The notes under the pieces are model-generated. The model was not told where the DNA came from, did not search any database, and saw only the letters and a list, made by a program, of their open reading frames with translations. From Thermopolyspora flexuosa (GTDB lineage: Bacteria > Actinomycetota > Actinomycetes > Streptosporangiales > Streptosporangiaceae), in NCBI RefSeq assembly GCF_006716785.1, contig NZ_VFPQ01000001.1, forward strand, positions 1,922,001 through 1,986,000: a stretch of 64,000 bases of DNA. Direction: 5' to 3'. Position numbers and translations under genes: made by a program. Position 1 is the first letter of the stretch. Every line of letters begins with the position of its first letter. Shown here in pieces: positions 43,519 through 51,703 of the stretch.

Positions 43519-45020
43519 AGATCTGGTTCCTCACCGGCAGCCAGGGCCTGTACGGCGAGGCGACGCTGGCCCAGGTCGCCGAGCAGTCCCGGCGGATCGC
43601 GTCGGAGCTGAACGCCGCCCTGGGCGCGGCCCTCGGCGACGGCATGGCGGTCGAGGTGGAGTGGCGGCCGGTGCTCACCGAGGCGGACGCGATCCGCCGC
43701 GCGTGCCTGGAGGCGAACGCCGACGACGACTGCCTCGGCCTCATCGCGTGGATGCACACGTTCTCGCCCGCGAAGATGTGGATCGCCGGGCTGGACGCGC
43801 TGCGCAAGCCGCTGGTGCACCTGCACACCCAGGCGAACCTGGAGCTGCCGTGGGGCACCATCGACATGGACTTCATGAACCTCAACCAGGCCGCGCACGG
43901 CGACCGCGAGTTCGGCCACATCCAGACCCGGATCGGCGTGGCGCGCAAGACCGTGGCCGGGCACGTCTCCGACCCGCACGTGGTCGCTCGCATCGCCGCC
44001 TGGACCCGCGCCGCCGCCGGGCGGGCCGAGCTCGCCTCGCTGCGGCTGGTCCGGTTCGGCGACAACATGCGCGACGTCGCCGTCACCGAGGGCGACAAGG
44101 TGGAGGCCCAGCTCCGGCTGGGCGTGTCGGTGAACACCCACGGCGTGACCGAGCTCGCCGACGTGGTGCACGCCGCCTCCGACGCCGAGGTGACCGCGCT
44201 GGTCAAGGAGTACGCGGAACGCTACCGCGTGGCGCCGGAGCTGCTCCCCGGGGGCGAGCGGCACGAGTCGCTGCGGTACGCCGCCCGCATCGAGGTCGGC
44301 CTGCGGCACTTCCTGAAGGACGGTGGCTTCCGCGCGTTCACCACGAACTTCGAGGACCTCGGCCCGCTGCGCCAGCTGCCCGGCATCGCCGTACAGCGGC
44401 TCATGGCCGACGGGTACGGCTTCGGCGGCGAGGGCGACTGGAAGACGTCGGCGCTGCTGCGCACGGTCAAGCGCATGTCCGAGGGCCTGCCCGGCGGCAC
44501 CTCGTTCATGGAGGACTACACCTACCACCTGGTGCCCGGCGAGGAGCTCATCCTCGGCGCGCACATGCTCGAGGTCTGCCCGTCGATCGCCGCCGACGTG
44601 CCGAGCTGCGAGATCCACCCGCTGTCGATCGGCAACCGGGAGGACCCGGTGCGGCTGGTGTTCGACGCCGCGCCGGGGCCCGCCGTGGTGGTCGGGCTCG
44701 CCGACCTCGGCGACCGGTTCCGGCTGGTGGCCAACGAGGTGGACGTGGTGCCGCCGCCGCACCCGCTGCCCCGGCTGCCGGTGGCCCGCGCGGTCTGGCG
44801 GCCGCGGCCGAACCTGCGCACCTCGGCCGAGTCCTGGCTGATCTCGGGCGCCCCGCACCACACCGTGCTCACCGCCGGGGTCGGGGTGGAGGAGCTCAAC
44901 GACCTGGCCGAGATGCTCGGCGTCGAGCTGCTCGTCATCGACGCCGACACCACGCCCCGCCGGTTCGCCGCCGAGCTGCGCTGGAACCAGGCCTACCACC
45001 GCCTCGCCCAGGGCCTCTGA
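43515..45020 (+). CDS. araA: L-arabinose isomerase
   Basis: A 501-residue enzyme converting L-arabinose to L-ribulose with Mn2+, the first step of the pathway. The N-terminus [23 protein letters not shown] is diagnostic; [64 protein letters not shown] (catalytic Glu residues), [24 protein letters not shown] (His) and ISGAPHHTV follow. Length equals the family norm. GTG 43515 overlaps the araD stop; GAGGGGA precedes it. The operon ends at the hairpin downstream. Confidence 0.97.
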   Translation: MKIWFLTGSQGLYGEATLAQVAEQSRRIASELNAALGAALGDGMAVEVEWRPVLTEADAIRRACLEANADDDCLGLIAWMHTFSPAKMWIAGLDALRKPLVHLHTQANLELPWGTIDMDFMNLNQAAHGDREFGHIQTRIGVARKTVAGHVSDPHVVARIAAWTRAAAGRAELASLRLVRFGDNMRDVAVTEGDKVEAQLRLGVSVNTHGVTELADVVHAASDAEVTALVKEYAERYRVAPELLPGGERHESLRYAARIEVGLRHFLKDGGFRAFTTNFEDLGPLRQLPGIAVQRLMADGYGFGGEGDWKTSALLRTVKRMSEGLPGGTSFMEDYTYHLVPGEELILGAHMLEVCPSIAADVPSCEIHPLSIGNREDPVRLVFDAAPGPAVVVGLADLGDRFRLVANEVDVVPPPHPLPRLPVARAVWRPRPNLRTSAESWLISGAPHHTVLTAGVGVEELNDLAEMLGVELLVIDADTTPRRFAAELRWNQAYHRLAQGL

Positions 45021-45028
45021 CGCGCCCG

Positions 45029-45075
45029 CGCCGCCGTCCCCGCCGCGCCGCGCCCGCGTCGGCGGGGACGCGGCG
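45029..45075 (+). terminator. Terminator of the arabinose operon
   Basis: GTCCCCGCCG (45036-45045) pairs with CGGCGGGGAC (45060-45069), extended across one bulged base by CGCCGC (45029-45034) with GCGGCG (45070-45075), with a 14-nt loop, starting nine bases after the araA stop. Confidence 0.6.
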
Positions 45076-45226
45076 AGGTCACGCGCGGCCGGAGCGGCCG
45101 GCGGGCGGCCCGTGGCCATCGCCGCCCGCCGTGCCGGCCGCGACGCCGCAGGCGGGCCGGGGAATGGCGGGCGGGCGGCGGGGTAGGCGGGTCGGGTCCG
45201 GACGACCGCACAACGGGGGAGGCGAC

Positions 45227-45424
45227 ATGGCAGGCAAGCCGAATCCGATCCAGCTGCAGAAGCACCTGTCCGGCGTGGACTATCCGGCGAGCCGGGACGA
45301 CCTGGTGAAGGCGGCCCGCGAGCACGGTGCCGACGAGCAGATGGTCGAGGCGCTGCAGAACATTCCGGACCGGCGGTACGACGGCCCGAACGCGGTGAGC
45401 AAGGCGGTCGCGAGCGGCCGCTGA
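45227..45424 (+). CDS. DUF2795 small protein
   Basis: A 65-residue protein: QLQKHLSGVDYPASRDDLVKAAREHGADEQMVEALQNIPDRRYDGPNAVSKAVASGR. This is the complete DUF2795 pattern, a small helical domain common in actinobacteria with unknown role. ATG 45227 follows GGGGGAGG. It is flanked by hairpins on both sides, so it is an independent transcription unit. Confidence 0.85.
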   Translation: MAGKPNPIQLQKHLSGVDYPASRDDLVKAAREHGADEQMVEALQNIPDRRYDGPNAVSKAVASGR

Positions 45425-45447
45425 CCGCGCACGCGGACGCGGGTACC

Positions 45448-45475
45448 GCCCCTTCCGCTCCCGAGCGGGAGGGGC
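45448..45475 (+). terminator. Terminator after the DUF2795 gene
   Basis: GCCCCTTCCGC (45448-45458) and GCGGGAGGGGC (45465-45475) form an 11-bp stem with one G-T pair and a six-base loop, 23 bases after the stop codon and just before the iron-regulated promoter. Confidence 0.6.
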
Positions 45476-45495
45476 GTGCCGGTAAAGGGCGACCC

Positions 45496-45526
45496 TTGTG
45501 CCGATAGTTAGGTAAGCCTAATCTAA
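45496..45526 (+). promoter_or_regulatory. Iron-regulated promoter with DtxR/IdeR iron box
   Basis: TTGTGC (45496-45501), a 17-bp spacer and TAATCT (45519-45524) make a good promoter. TTAGGTAAGCCTAATCTAA (45508-45526) matches the DtxR/IdeR/DmdR box consensus at all but one of 19 positions and covers the spacer and -10. Fe2+-loaded regulator would repress the ferric transporter operon that follows. Confidence 0.85.
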
Positions 45527-45550
45527 ACTGTCGGGAGCAGGAGGTCGCCC

Positions 45551-46609
45551 ATGTCCGTATTCCAGAGGATCGCCGCATTTGCGGTCGTCCCCATCCTCAT
45601 GATCGCTTTGTCCGCCTGTGGCGGAGGCTCCGGCGAGTCCGACACGCCAAGCCCCGCCGGCTCGGGCGCCGCGAGCGGCGCCGGAGGCACGCTCACCGTC
45701 TACTCCGGGCGGAACGAGAATCTCATCGCCCCGCTCATCGACAGGCTCAAGGCCGCCACCGGCCTCGACGTCCAGGTCCGGTACGGCGACAGCGCCGAAC
45801 TCGCCGCCCAGATCCTCGAGGAGGGTGACAATACCCGCGCCGACCTGTTCTTCTCCCAGGACGCCGGGGCGCTCGGCGCGCTCACCAAGGCCGGGATGCT
45901 CGCCACGCTGCCGCAGCCGATCCTCGACAAGGTCCCGGCCGCCTACCGCGCCGCCGACGGCACCTGGGTCGGCGTCTCCGGCCGGTCCCGCGTGATCGTG
46001 TACGACCCGCGGGAGGTCGAGGCCCCGCCGCGCAGCGTGTTCGAGCTCACCGACGCCAAGTACCGCGGCCAGGTCGGCTGGGCGCCCACCAACGCCTCGT
46101 TCCAGTCGTTCGTCACCGCGCTGCGCGTGCTGTCCGGCGAGGACCGGGCCAGGAAGTGGCTCGAGGACATGAAGGCGAACGACACCAAGACCTTCCCCAA
46201 CAACAACGCCATCCTCGACGCGGTCGACAACGGCGAGATCCGGCTCGGCCTGATCAACCACTACTACTGGTACGAGAAGGTCGCCGAGAAGGGCGAGTCG
46301 GCCGTGCCGTCGAAGCTCGCCTTCCTGCCCGGCGGCGACCCGGGGGCGCTGGTGAACGTCGCCGGCGTCGGCGTGCTGAAGGCCTCGGCGAACGCCGCGG
46401 CCGCGCAGCGGGCGGTGGAGTTCCTGCTCGGCCCCGAGGCGCAGAAGTACTTCGCCGACGAGACCAAGGAGTACCCGCTCGTCGCGGGCGTGGCGACCGC
46501 GCCCGGCCTGCCCCCGCTCGACTCGCTCAACGCGCCCGACCTCGACCTGTCCCGGCTGGAGTCGCTGGAGCAGACCCTCACCCTGCTCCAGGACGTCGGC
46601 CTGGTGTAG
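45551..46609 (+). CDS. Ferric-iron ABC transporter substrate-binding lipoprotein (FutA/FbpA-like)
   Basis: A 352-residue lipoprotein: signal VFQRIAAFAVVPILMIALSACGG with lipobox IALSAC. The mature part fits class I ferric-binding proteins: LTVYSGRNENLIAPLIDRLKAATGLDVQVRYGDSAELAAQILEEG, ADLFFSQDAGALGALTKAGML, VGVSGRSRVIVYDPREV, and NHYYWYEKVAEKG, whose Tyr residues are the expected Fe3+ ligands. GGAGG precedes ATG 45551. It is the first gene of a three-gene operon behind an iron box; induction in low iron is expected. Confidence 0.9.
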   Translation: MSVFQRIAAFAVVPILMIALSACGGGSGESDTPSPAGSGAASGAGGTLTVYSGRNENLIAPLIDRLKAATGLDVQVRYGDSAELAAQILEEGDNTRADLFFSQDAGALGALTKAGMLATLPQPILDKVPAAYRAADGTWVGVSGRSRVIVYDPREVEAPPRSVFELTDAKYRGQVGWAPTNASFQSFVTALRVLSGEDRARKWLEDMKANDTKTFPNNNAILDAVDNGEIRLGLINHYYWYEKVAEKGESAVPSKLAFLPGGDPGALVNVAGVGVLKASANAAAAQRAVEFLLGPEAQKYFADETKEYPLVAGVATAPGLPPLDSLNAPDLDLSRLESLEQTLTLLQDVGLV

Positions 46610-46637
46610 GCCGGGCCGTACCGTCCATGGGTGAGGC

Positions 46638-48197
46638 ATGATCGCCACCAGGTCGAAGGGGCGTCCCGCGCGCGGCACCGCGCCCGGGACGCTCCGGCGC
46701 GTCCCGCCCGCGCTGCTCGTGCCCGCGGCGGTCGCCGCCCTGCTCGCCCTCGCCCCGATCGGCTACCTCGTGGTGCGGGCGGGGGAGGGCGGCCTGGAGA
46801 CCGTGCTGCGGGTGCTGTCCCGGCCCCGCACCCTCGAGCTCACGGTGCGCAGCCTCGGCCTCGCCGCCGTGGTGACCGCGCTGTGCACGGTGGTCGGGGT
46901 CTCGCTCGCCTGGCTCGTGGTGCGCACCGACCTGCCCGGGCGGCGGCTGTTCGGCGTGCTCGCCGCGCTGCCGCTCGCCGTCCCCTCGTACGTGGCCGCC
47001 TACACGTGGGTGGCGGCGCTGCCGCGGGTCGCCGGGTTCGGCGGGGCGGTGCTGGTGCTGACGCTGTGCTGCTACCCGTACGTCTACCTGCCGGTGGCCG
47101 CCGCGCTCGGCCGGATGGACCCGGCGATGGAGGAGGTCGCGCTCTCGCTCGGGCGGTCCCGGTTCTCCGTGGTGTGGCGGCGGCTGCGCCCGGCCGCCGC
47201 GGCGGGCGGGCTGCTCGTCGCGCTGTACGTACTCGGCGAGTTCGGCGCGGTGTCGATCATGCGGTTCGACGTGTTCACCACGCAGATCTACACCTCCTAC
47301 CGGGCGAGCTTCGACCGCACCCCGGCGGCCGTGCTCGGGCTGCTGCTCGTGCTCATCACCCTGGTCATCGTCGCCGCCGAGGCGCGGACCCGGGGCCGGG
47401 CGGCGTACGCGTTCCGGGGCGCGGTCGCCCGGCGGCCGGCCGTGGTGCGGCTGCGGCTCAAGCCGCTCGCGCTCGCCTGGGCGGGCGGGATCGCCGCGCT
47501 CGCCGTCGGGTTCCCGCTGGTGAGCATCGGCTACTGGCTCGTCGCGGGCGCCTCGGCGGCCCGGCTGCGGCCCGGCGAGCTGGGGGAGGCCGTGGCCGCC
47601 ACGCTCGCGGTCTCCGCGGCCGGGGCGGTGCTCACCACCGCGCTCGCCGTACCGGTCGGCATCATCGCCGCCCGGTACCGGGGGCGGACCGCGACGGTCC
47701 TCGAGCAGAGCGCCTACGCCGGGCACGCGCTGCCCGGGATCGTGGTCGCGCTCTCGTTGGTGTTCCTCGCCGTCCGGTACGCCGAGCCGCTCTACCAGGA
47801 GGCGCCGCTGGTGGTGATCGCCTACGCCGTGCTGTTCCTGCCCGCCGCCGTCGGGGCGGTGCGGGCCGCGGTGCTCCAGTCGCCGCCGGTGCTCGAGGAG
47901 GTGGCGCGGTCGCTGGGCCGTACCCCCATGCAGGCGGTCCGCGAGGTCACGCTGCCGCTCGCGTTCCCCGGCGTGCTCGCCGGGGCGGCGCTGGTGTTCC
48001 TCACCGCGATGAAGGAGCTGCCCGCCACGCTGCTGCTGCGGCCGACCGGCATGGAGACGCTCGCCACCCGGCTGTGGACCGAGACCGGGTCGGCGTCGTA
48101 CGCCGCGGCCGCGCCGTACGCGGCGCTGCTCATGCTGCTCGCCGCGATCCCCGGCTTCCTGCTCGGCCACCGACCCGCCACCCGGGATGAGGCGTGA
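46638..48197 (+). CDS. Ferric-iron ABC transporter permease (FbpB/FutB-like)
   Basis: A 519-residue permease made of two fused permease halves, about twelve helices. Each half carries an EAA-type loop: MEEVALSLGRSRFSVVWRRLRPAAAAGG in the first and LEEVARSLGRTPMQAVREVTLPLAFPGVLAG in the second. This fused architecture is typical of Fe3+ transporters. It follows the binding protein by 28 bp and overlaps the ATPase start, so the complex is made from one mRNA. Confidence 0.92.
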   Translation: MIATRSKGRPARGTAPGTLRRVPPALLVPAAVAALLALAPIGYLVVRAGEGGLETVLRVLSRPRTLELTVRSLGLAAVVTALCTVVGVSLAWLVVRTDLPGRRLFGVLAALPLAVPSYVAAYTWVAALPRVAGFGGAVLVLTLCCYPYVYLPVAAALGRMDPAMEEVALSLGRSRFSVVWRRLRPAAAAGGLLVALYVLGEFGAVSIMRFDVFTTQIYTSYRASFDRTPAAVLGLLLVLITLVIVAAEARTRGRAAYAFRGAVARRPAVVRLRLKPLALAWAGGIAALAVGFPLVSIGYWLVAGASAARLRPGELGEAVAATLAVSAAGAVLTTALAVPVGIIAARYRGRTATVLEQSAYAGHALPGIVVALSLVFLAVRYAEPLYQEAPLVVIAYAVLFLPAAVGAVRAAVLQSPPVLEEVARSLGRTPMQAVREVTLPLAFPGVLAGAALVFLTAMKELPATLLLRPTGMETLATRLWTETGSASYAAAAPYAALLMLLAAIPGFLLGHRPATRDEA

Positions 48198-49207
48198 TGC
48201 TCACCGTCACCGAGATCCGTAAGTCCTTCGGCCGCACCCAGGTGCTCGACCGGTGCTCGCTCACCGTGGAGAAGGGCAGCCTCGCCGCCGTGCTCGGCCC
48301 GTCCGGCTGCGGCAAGACCACGCTGCTGCGCATCATCGCCGGGTTCGAGCACGCCGACGCCGGGACCGTGACGATCGGGGACCGCGACGTCACCGCCCTG
48401 CCGCCGGAGCGGCGCGGCGTCGGCATCGTGCCGCAGGAGGCGGCGCTCTTCCCGCACCTGTCCGTCGCCCGCAACGTCGGCTTCGGCCTGCCGCGCGGCT
48501 CCCGCGAGCGGGTCGAGGAGTGCCTGGAGCTGGTCGGCCTCGCCGGGTACGGCGAGCGCATGCCGCACGAGCTGTCCGGCGGCCAGCAGCAGCGGGTCGC
48601 GCTCGCCCGGGCGCTCGCCCCGCGGCCCGGCGTGGTGCTGCTCGACGAGCCGTTCAACGCCCTCGACCGCTCGCTGCGCGCCGCGGTGCGCGACGACGTG
48701 CGCGCCGCGCTGGAACGCGCCGGGGCCACCGCGGTGCTCGTCACCCACGACCAGGAGGAGGCGCTGTCGATGGCCGACACGGTCGCGGTGATGCGCGCCG
48801 GCCGCATCGTCCAGCAGGACACCCCGGCCGCCGTCTACACCGCCCCGGCCGACCTCGGCGTCGCCACCTTCGTCGGCGAGGCCGTCGTGCTGCCCGCCCG
48901 CGCCACCGGCGAGACCGCCTCCTGCGTGCTCGGCGACCTGCCCCGGCGGTTCCCCGGCCCCACCGGCCCCGGGCACGTCGCGGTACGCCCCGAACAACTC
49001 GCCCTCACCCACGCGGGCGACGCCCCCGGCACGGCGGCCCGCGGGCGCGTCGAACGCCTGGAGTACTTCGGCCACGACGCCGCCCTCACCGTGCTGCTCG
49101 ACACCGGCGAGCGGCTGCGGGTCCGCACCGGCGGGGACGTGCGCCACCGGCCCGGCGACCGGGTCGGCGTCGCGGTCCGCGGGACCGTGCTGTTCTTCCC
49201 GGAATGA
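48194..49207 (+). CDS. Ferric-iron ABC transporter ATP-binding protein (FbpC-like)
   Basis: A 337-residue ABC ATPase. Walker A is GPSGCGKTT, the Q-loop is VPQEAALFPHLSVARNVGFGL, the signature is LSGGQQQRVALARAL, Walker B is VVLLDEPFNALD, then VTHDQEEALSMAD, followed by a C-terminal TOBE-like regulatory region (from about residue 240). GTG 48194 overlaps the permease stop (GTGA); ATG 48197 is an equally coupled alternative. It completes the iron-regulated operon. Confidence 0.92.
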   Translation: MMLTVTEIRKSFGRTQVLDRCSLTVEKGSLAAVLGPSGCGKTTLLRIIAGFEHADAGTVTIGDRDVTALPPERRGVGIVPQEAALFPHLSVARNVGFGLPRGSRERVEECLELVGLAGYGERMPHELSGGQQQRVALARALAPRPGVVLLDEPFNALDRSLRAAVRDDVRAALERAGATAVLVTHDQEEALSMADTVAVMRAGRIVQQDTPAAVYTAPADLGVATFVGEAVVLPARATGETASCVLGDLPRRFPGPTGPGHVAVRPEQLALTHAGDAPGTAARGRVERLEYFGHDAALTVLLDTGERLRVRTGGDVRHRPGDRVGVAVRGTVLFFPE

Positions 49208-49300
49208 GCCCGTTCAGCCGCTTACAAGAGGATTGCCAGCGCCCCGGTACACGATGACGGCGTAACGCAGACCGTTCGGCAGTACCGAGGAAGGTGCGTC

Positions 49301-49489
49301 ATGTGCCGGCATCACCCCGCATGTCCCAGCGCGTACGCATCCGACCGCGCGGCCGCGCGCGTGGTCGCCACCCACCCCGGCCAGGGGTGGAGCCTGCTGT
49401 GCAACGGCGTCGTCCTGTTCGAGGACACCGGCCTGCTGCTCCCCGACGGGACCGTCGTCGCCCCGTCCCGCACGCCCGTCGCCGCCTGA
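49301..49489 (+). CDS. DUF5999 small protein
   Basis: A 62-residue protein beginning MCRHHPACPSAYASDRAAARVVATHPGQGWSLLCNGVVLFEDTGLLLPDGTVVAP, the DUF5999 pattern found across actinomycetes. The conserved Cys-x2-His-His ... Cys start may bind metal. GAGGAAGG precedes the ATG. Function is unknown. Stand-alone gene. Confidence 0.85.
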   Translation: MCRHHPACPSAYASDRAAARVVATHPGQGWSLLCNGVVLFEDTGLLLPDGTVVAPSRTPVAA

Positions 49490-49634
49490 CGGAGCCGCCC
49501 GCCGTACGGCCATCCGGCCCCCGCACCCCAGGCGGTCCGGGAGGGCGGCGAACGCGGACCGGTGGCGGATCGGCGCGGGACGCCGAGCACGCGCGGGCGG
49601 CTCCCACCCCGGCGCGACCGTCCGCCGCCTCCGC

Positions 49635-49647
49635 TAGCGTCGGACCA
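49635..49647 (+). promoter_or_regulatory. Leaderless promoter -10 element of the DUF72 gene
   Basis: TAGCGT at 49635-49640 is followed by exactly six bases and the ATG at 49647; there is no ribosome-binding site. This is the same spacing as at 3746-3758. Confidence 0.55.
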
Positions 49648-50498
49648 TGCGGCTTGCAGTGGGGTGCGCGATGTGGGCGCACACGCCGTGGCAGGGGCGG
49701 TTCCTGCCGCACCCGCTCGGCCCGGACGAGCGGCTCCGGGCGTACGCGAGCTGGTGCAACGCGGTGGAGGGGAACACCACCTTCTACGCCACACCCGACG
49801 CCAGGACCGTGGCGTCGTGGGCCCGGCAGACCGGCGAGGACTTCGGGTTCCTGCTGAAGCTGCCCCGCACGGTCACCCACGAGCGGCGGCTCGCCGGGGG
49901 AGAGGCGGAGCTGCGCGCGTTCCTCGACGCGATCGATCCGCTCGGGCCGCGGGTCGCGGCGCTGTGGGTGCAGCTGCCCGGCTCGTTCGGGCCGGGCGAC
50001 CTTCCGGCGCTCGCCGCGTTCCTGCGCACGCTGCCGCGCACCCACCGGGTCGCGGTCGAGGTACGGCACCCGGCGTTCTTCACCCAGGAGCGGGCCGCGC
50101 GGCTGCTCGAGGGGGTGCTGCGCGGGGCGCGGGCCGAATGGGTGCCGTTCGACACCACCGTGCTGTTCGCCGAGCGGCCGGTCACCGACGCCGAGCGGGA
50201 GGCCTGGACCCGCAAACCCCGGCTGCCGCGCCGGACCCGCGCCCTCACCGACCGGCCGTTCGTCCGCTACATCGGCCGCGACGACGCCGAGCGCACCGCC
50301 GAGGGCTGGCGGCCGTGGATCGAGGTGTTCCGCACCTGGCTGCGCGAGGGGCGCAGCCCGACCATGTTCATCCACACCCCCGACAACGCCGACGCGCTCG
50401 CGCTCGCCCGCCGCTTCCACGACGAGGTGCGGGCCGGGTTGCCCGAGCTGGAGCCGCTGCCCGAGCCGATGCCCGCCGCGCCGCCCACCCTCTTCTGA
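49647..50498 (+). CDS. DUF72 domain protein
   Basis: A 283-residue TIM-barrel-like protein of the DUF72 family: VGCAMWAHTPWQGRFLPH, LRAYASWCNAVEGNTTFYATPDARTVASWARQTGEDFGFLLKLPRTVTH, and VAVEVRHPAFF are the conserved blocks, with FIHTPDNADALALARRFHDEV near the end. The catalytic role of the family is unproven. Leaderless start. The end is rich in Pro. Confidence 0.88.
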   Translation: MRLAVGCAMWAHTPWQGRFLPHPLGPDERLRAYASWCNAVEGNTTFYATPDARTVASWARQTGEDFGFLLKLPRTVTHERRLAGGEAELRAFLDAIDPLGPRVAALWVQLPGSFGPGDLPALAAFLRTLPRTHRVAVEVRHPAFFTQERAARLLEGVLRGARAEWVPFDTTVLFAERPVTDAEREAWTRKPRLPRRTRALTDRPFVRYIGRDDAERTAEGWRPWIEVFRTWLREGRSPTMFIHTPDNADALALARRFHDEVRAGLPELEPLPEPMPAAPPTLF

Positions 50499-50540
50499 AC
50501 GCTCCCCGCCGTTCGCCGGCCCGGGCTCCGGGTATCCCGC

Positions 50541-51695
50541 ATGGACGTACGGATCAGGGGCGACCGGGGGACGCGGGTGAGGATCGAGCCGGGGGAGCTG
50601 CGGGCGCGGGGCCGGGCCCGGGCGCGCCGCGAGCTCCGCCGCCGGTGGGCGCGGCTCGCCGCGACGGCGCCGACGATCATCCAGTGCGCGGTCGCCGCCG
50701 GGCTCGCCTGGCTCGTCGCCAACGACCTGCTCGGCCACCCCAGGCCGTTCTTCGCGCCAGTGGCCGCGGTGATCTGCATCGGGGTCGCGTCCGGGCGGCG
50801 GCTGCCCCGGCTGGTGGAGCTGATGGCCGGGGTGAGCCTCGGCGTCGGCGTGGCCGACCTGCTCGTGCTGCGCATCGGCTCCGGCGCGTGGCAGATCACG
50901 CTCGTCGTGGCGCTGGCGATGGCCGTCGCGGTGTTCCTCGGCACCGGGACCCTCATCACCATCCAGGCGGCCTCGTCCGCGGTGCTCGTCGCCACCCTGC
51001 TGCCGCCCACCGGCAGCGGCGGCCTCTACCGGATGATCGACACCTTCGTCGGCGGCGTGCTCGGCATCGTCGCGGTCGCGCTGCTCCCGCCCGACCTGAT
51101 CGCCGCCACCCGCCGCGACGCGCGGGAGATCTTCGACGCGCTCGCCGACACCCTCACCGAGACCGCCCGCGGCATGGCCGAGCGCGACCCGGCCCGGGTG
51201 TCCGCCGTGCTCGACGAGGCCCGCGCCGGGCAGCGGGCGTTCACCCGGTTCACCGCCGGGCTCACCGCGGCCCAGGAGGTCGCCAGGATCTCCCCGCTGC
51301 GCCGCCGCCACCGGCGCGCGCTGCACCGCTACGCGGCCGCGAGCGTCCCCCTCGACCGCGCGCTCGGCAACGCCCGGGTGCTCGCCCGCCGTACCCTCGC
51401 CGCGATCTGGGCCGGCGAGCCGATCCCGCCGGCCCTCCCGGACGGCATGCACCGGCTCGCCCGCGCGGTGCGGCTGCTCCAGGCCGACCTGGAGCGCTCC
51501 CGCGACCCGGAGGAGGTACGGCGCGCCGCGCTCGCCGCGGCCGAGGTCACCAGCGGCCTGCCGCCCGGCGGCACCGGGTTCTCCGCCCACGTCGTCACCG
51601 CCCAGCTCCGCTCGATCGTCGTCGACCTGCTCATGGCCACCGGCATGGACAACGCCGACGCGACCGCCGCGCTGCCGCCCCTCCCCGGGCGCTGA
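50541..51695 (+). CDS. FUSC-type aromatic acid exporter family membrane protein
   Basis: A 384-residue protein with about six helices between residues 45 and 190, followed by a long soluble helical domain. PTIIQCAVAAGLAWLVANDLLGHPRPFFAPVAAVICIG and GRRLPRLVELMAGVSLGVGVADLL are typical of the FUSC/ArAE family, associated with efflux of aromatic acids. The start is uncertain: ATG 50541 has no ribosome site, and GTG 50577 after GGGGGAC is an alternative. It converges with the regulator gene eight bp away. Confidence 0.8.
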   Translation: MDVRIRGDRGTRVRIEPGELRARGRARARRELRRRWARLAATAPTIIQCAVAAGLAWLVANDLLGHPRPFFAPVAAVICIGVASGRRLPRLVELMAGVSLGVGVADLLVLRIGSGAWQITLVVALAMAVAVFLGTGTLITIQAASSAVLVATLLPPTGSGGLYRMIDTFVGGVLGIVAVALLPPDLIAATRRDAREIFDALADTLTETARGMAERDPARVSAVLDEARAGQRAFTRFTAGLTAAQEVARISPLRRRHRRALHRYAAASVPLDRALGNARVLARRTLAAIWAGEPIPPALPDGMHRLARAVRLLQADLERSRDPEEVRRAALAAAEVTSGLPPGGTGFSAHVVTAQLRSIVVDLLMATGMDNADATAALPPLPGR

Positions 51696-51703
51696 CCGGC
51701 GGA

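Noticed and set aside
43494-45578. Long minus-strand frame opposite araA
   Set aside because: araA is complete with all motifs; the antisense translation is His/Gly/Arg-rich and has no family features.
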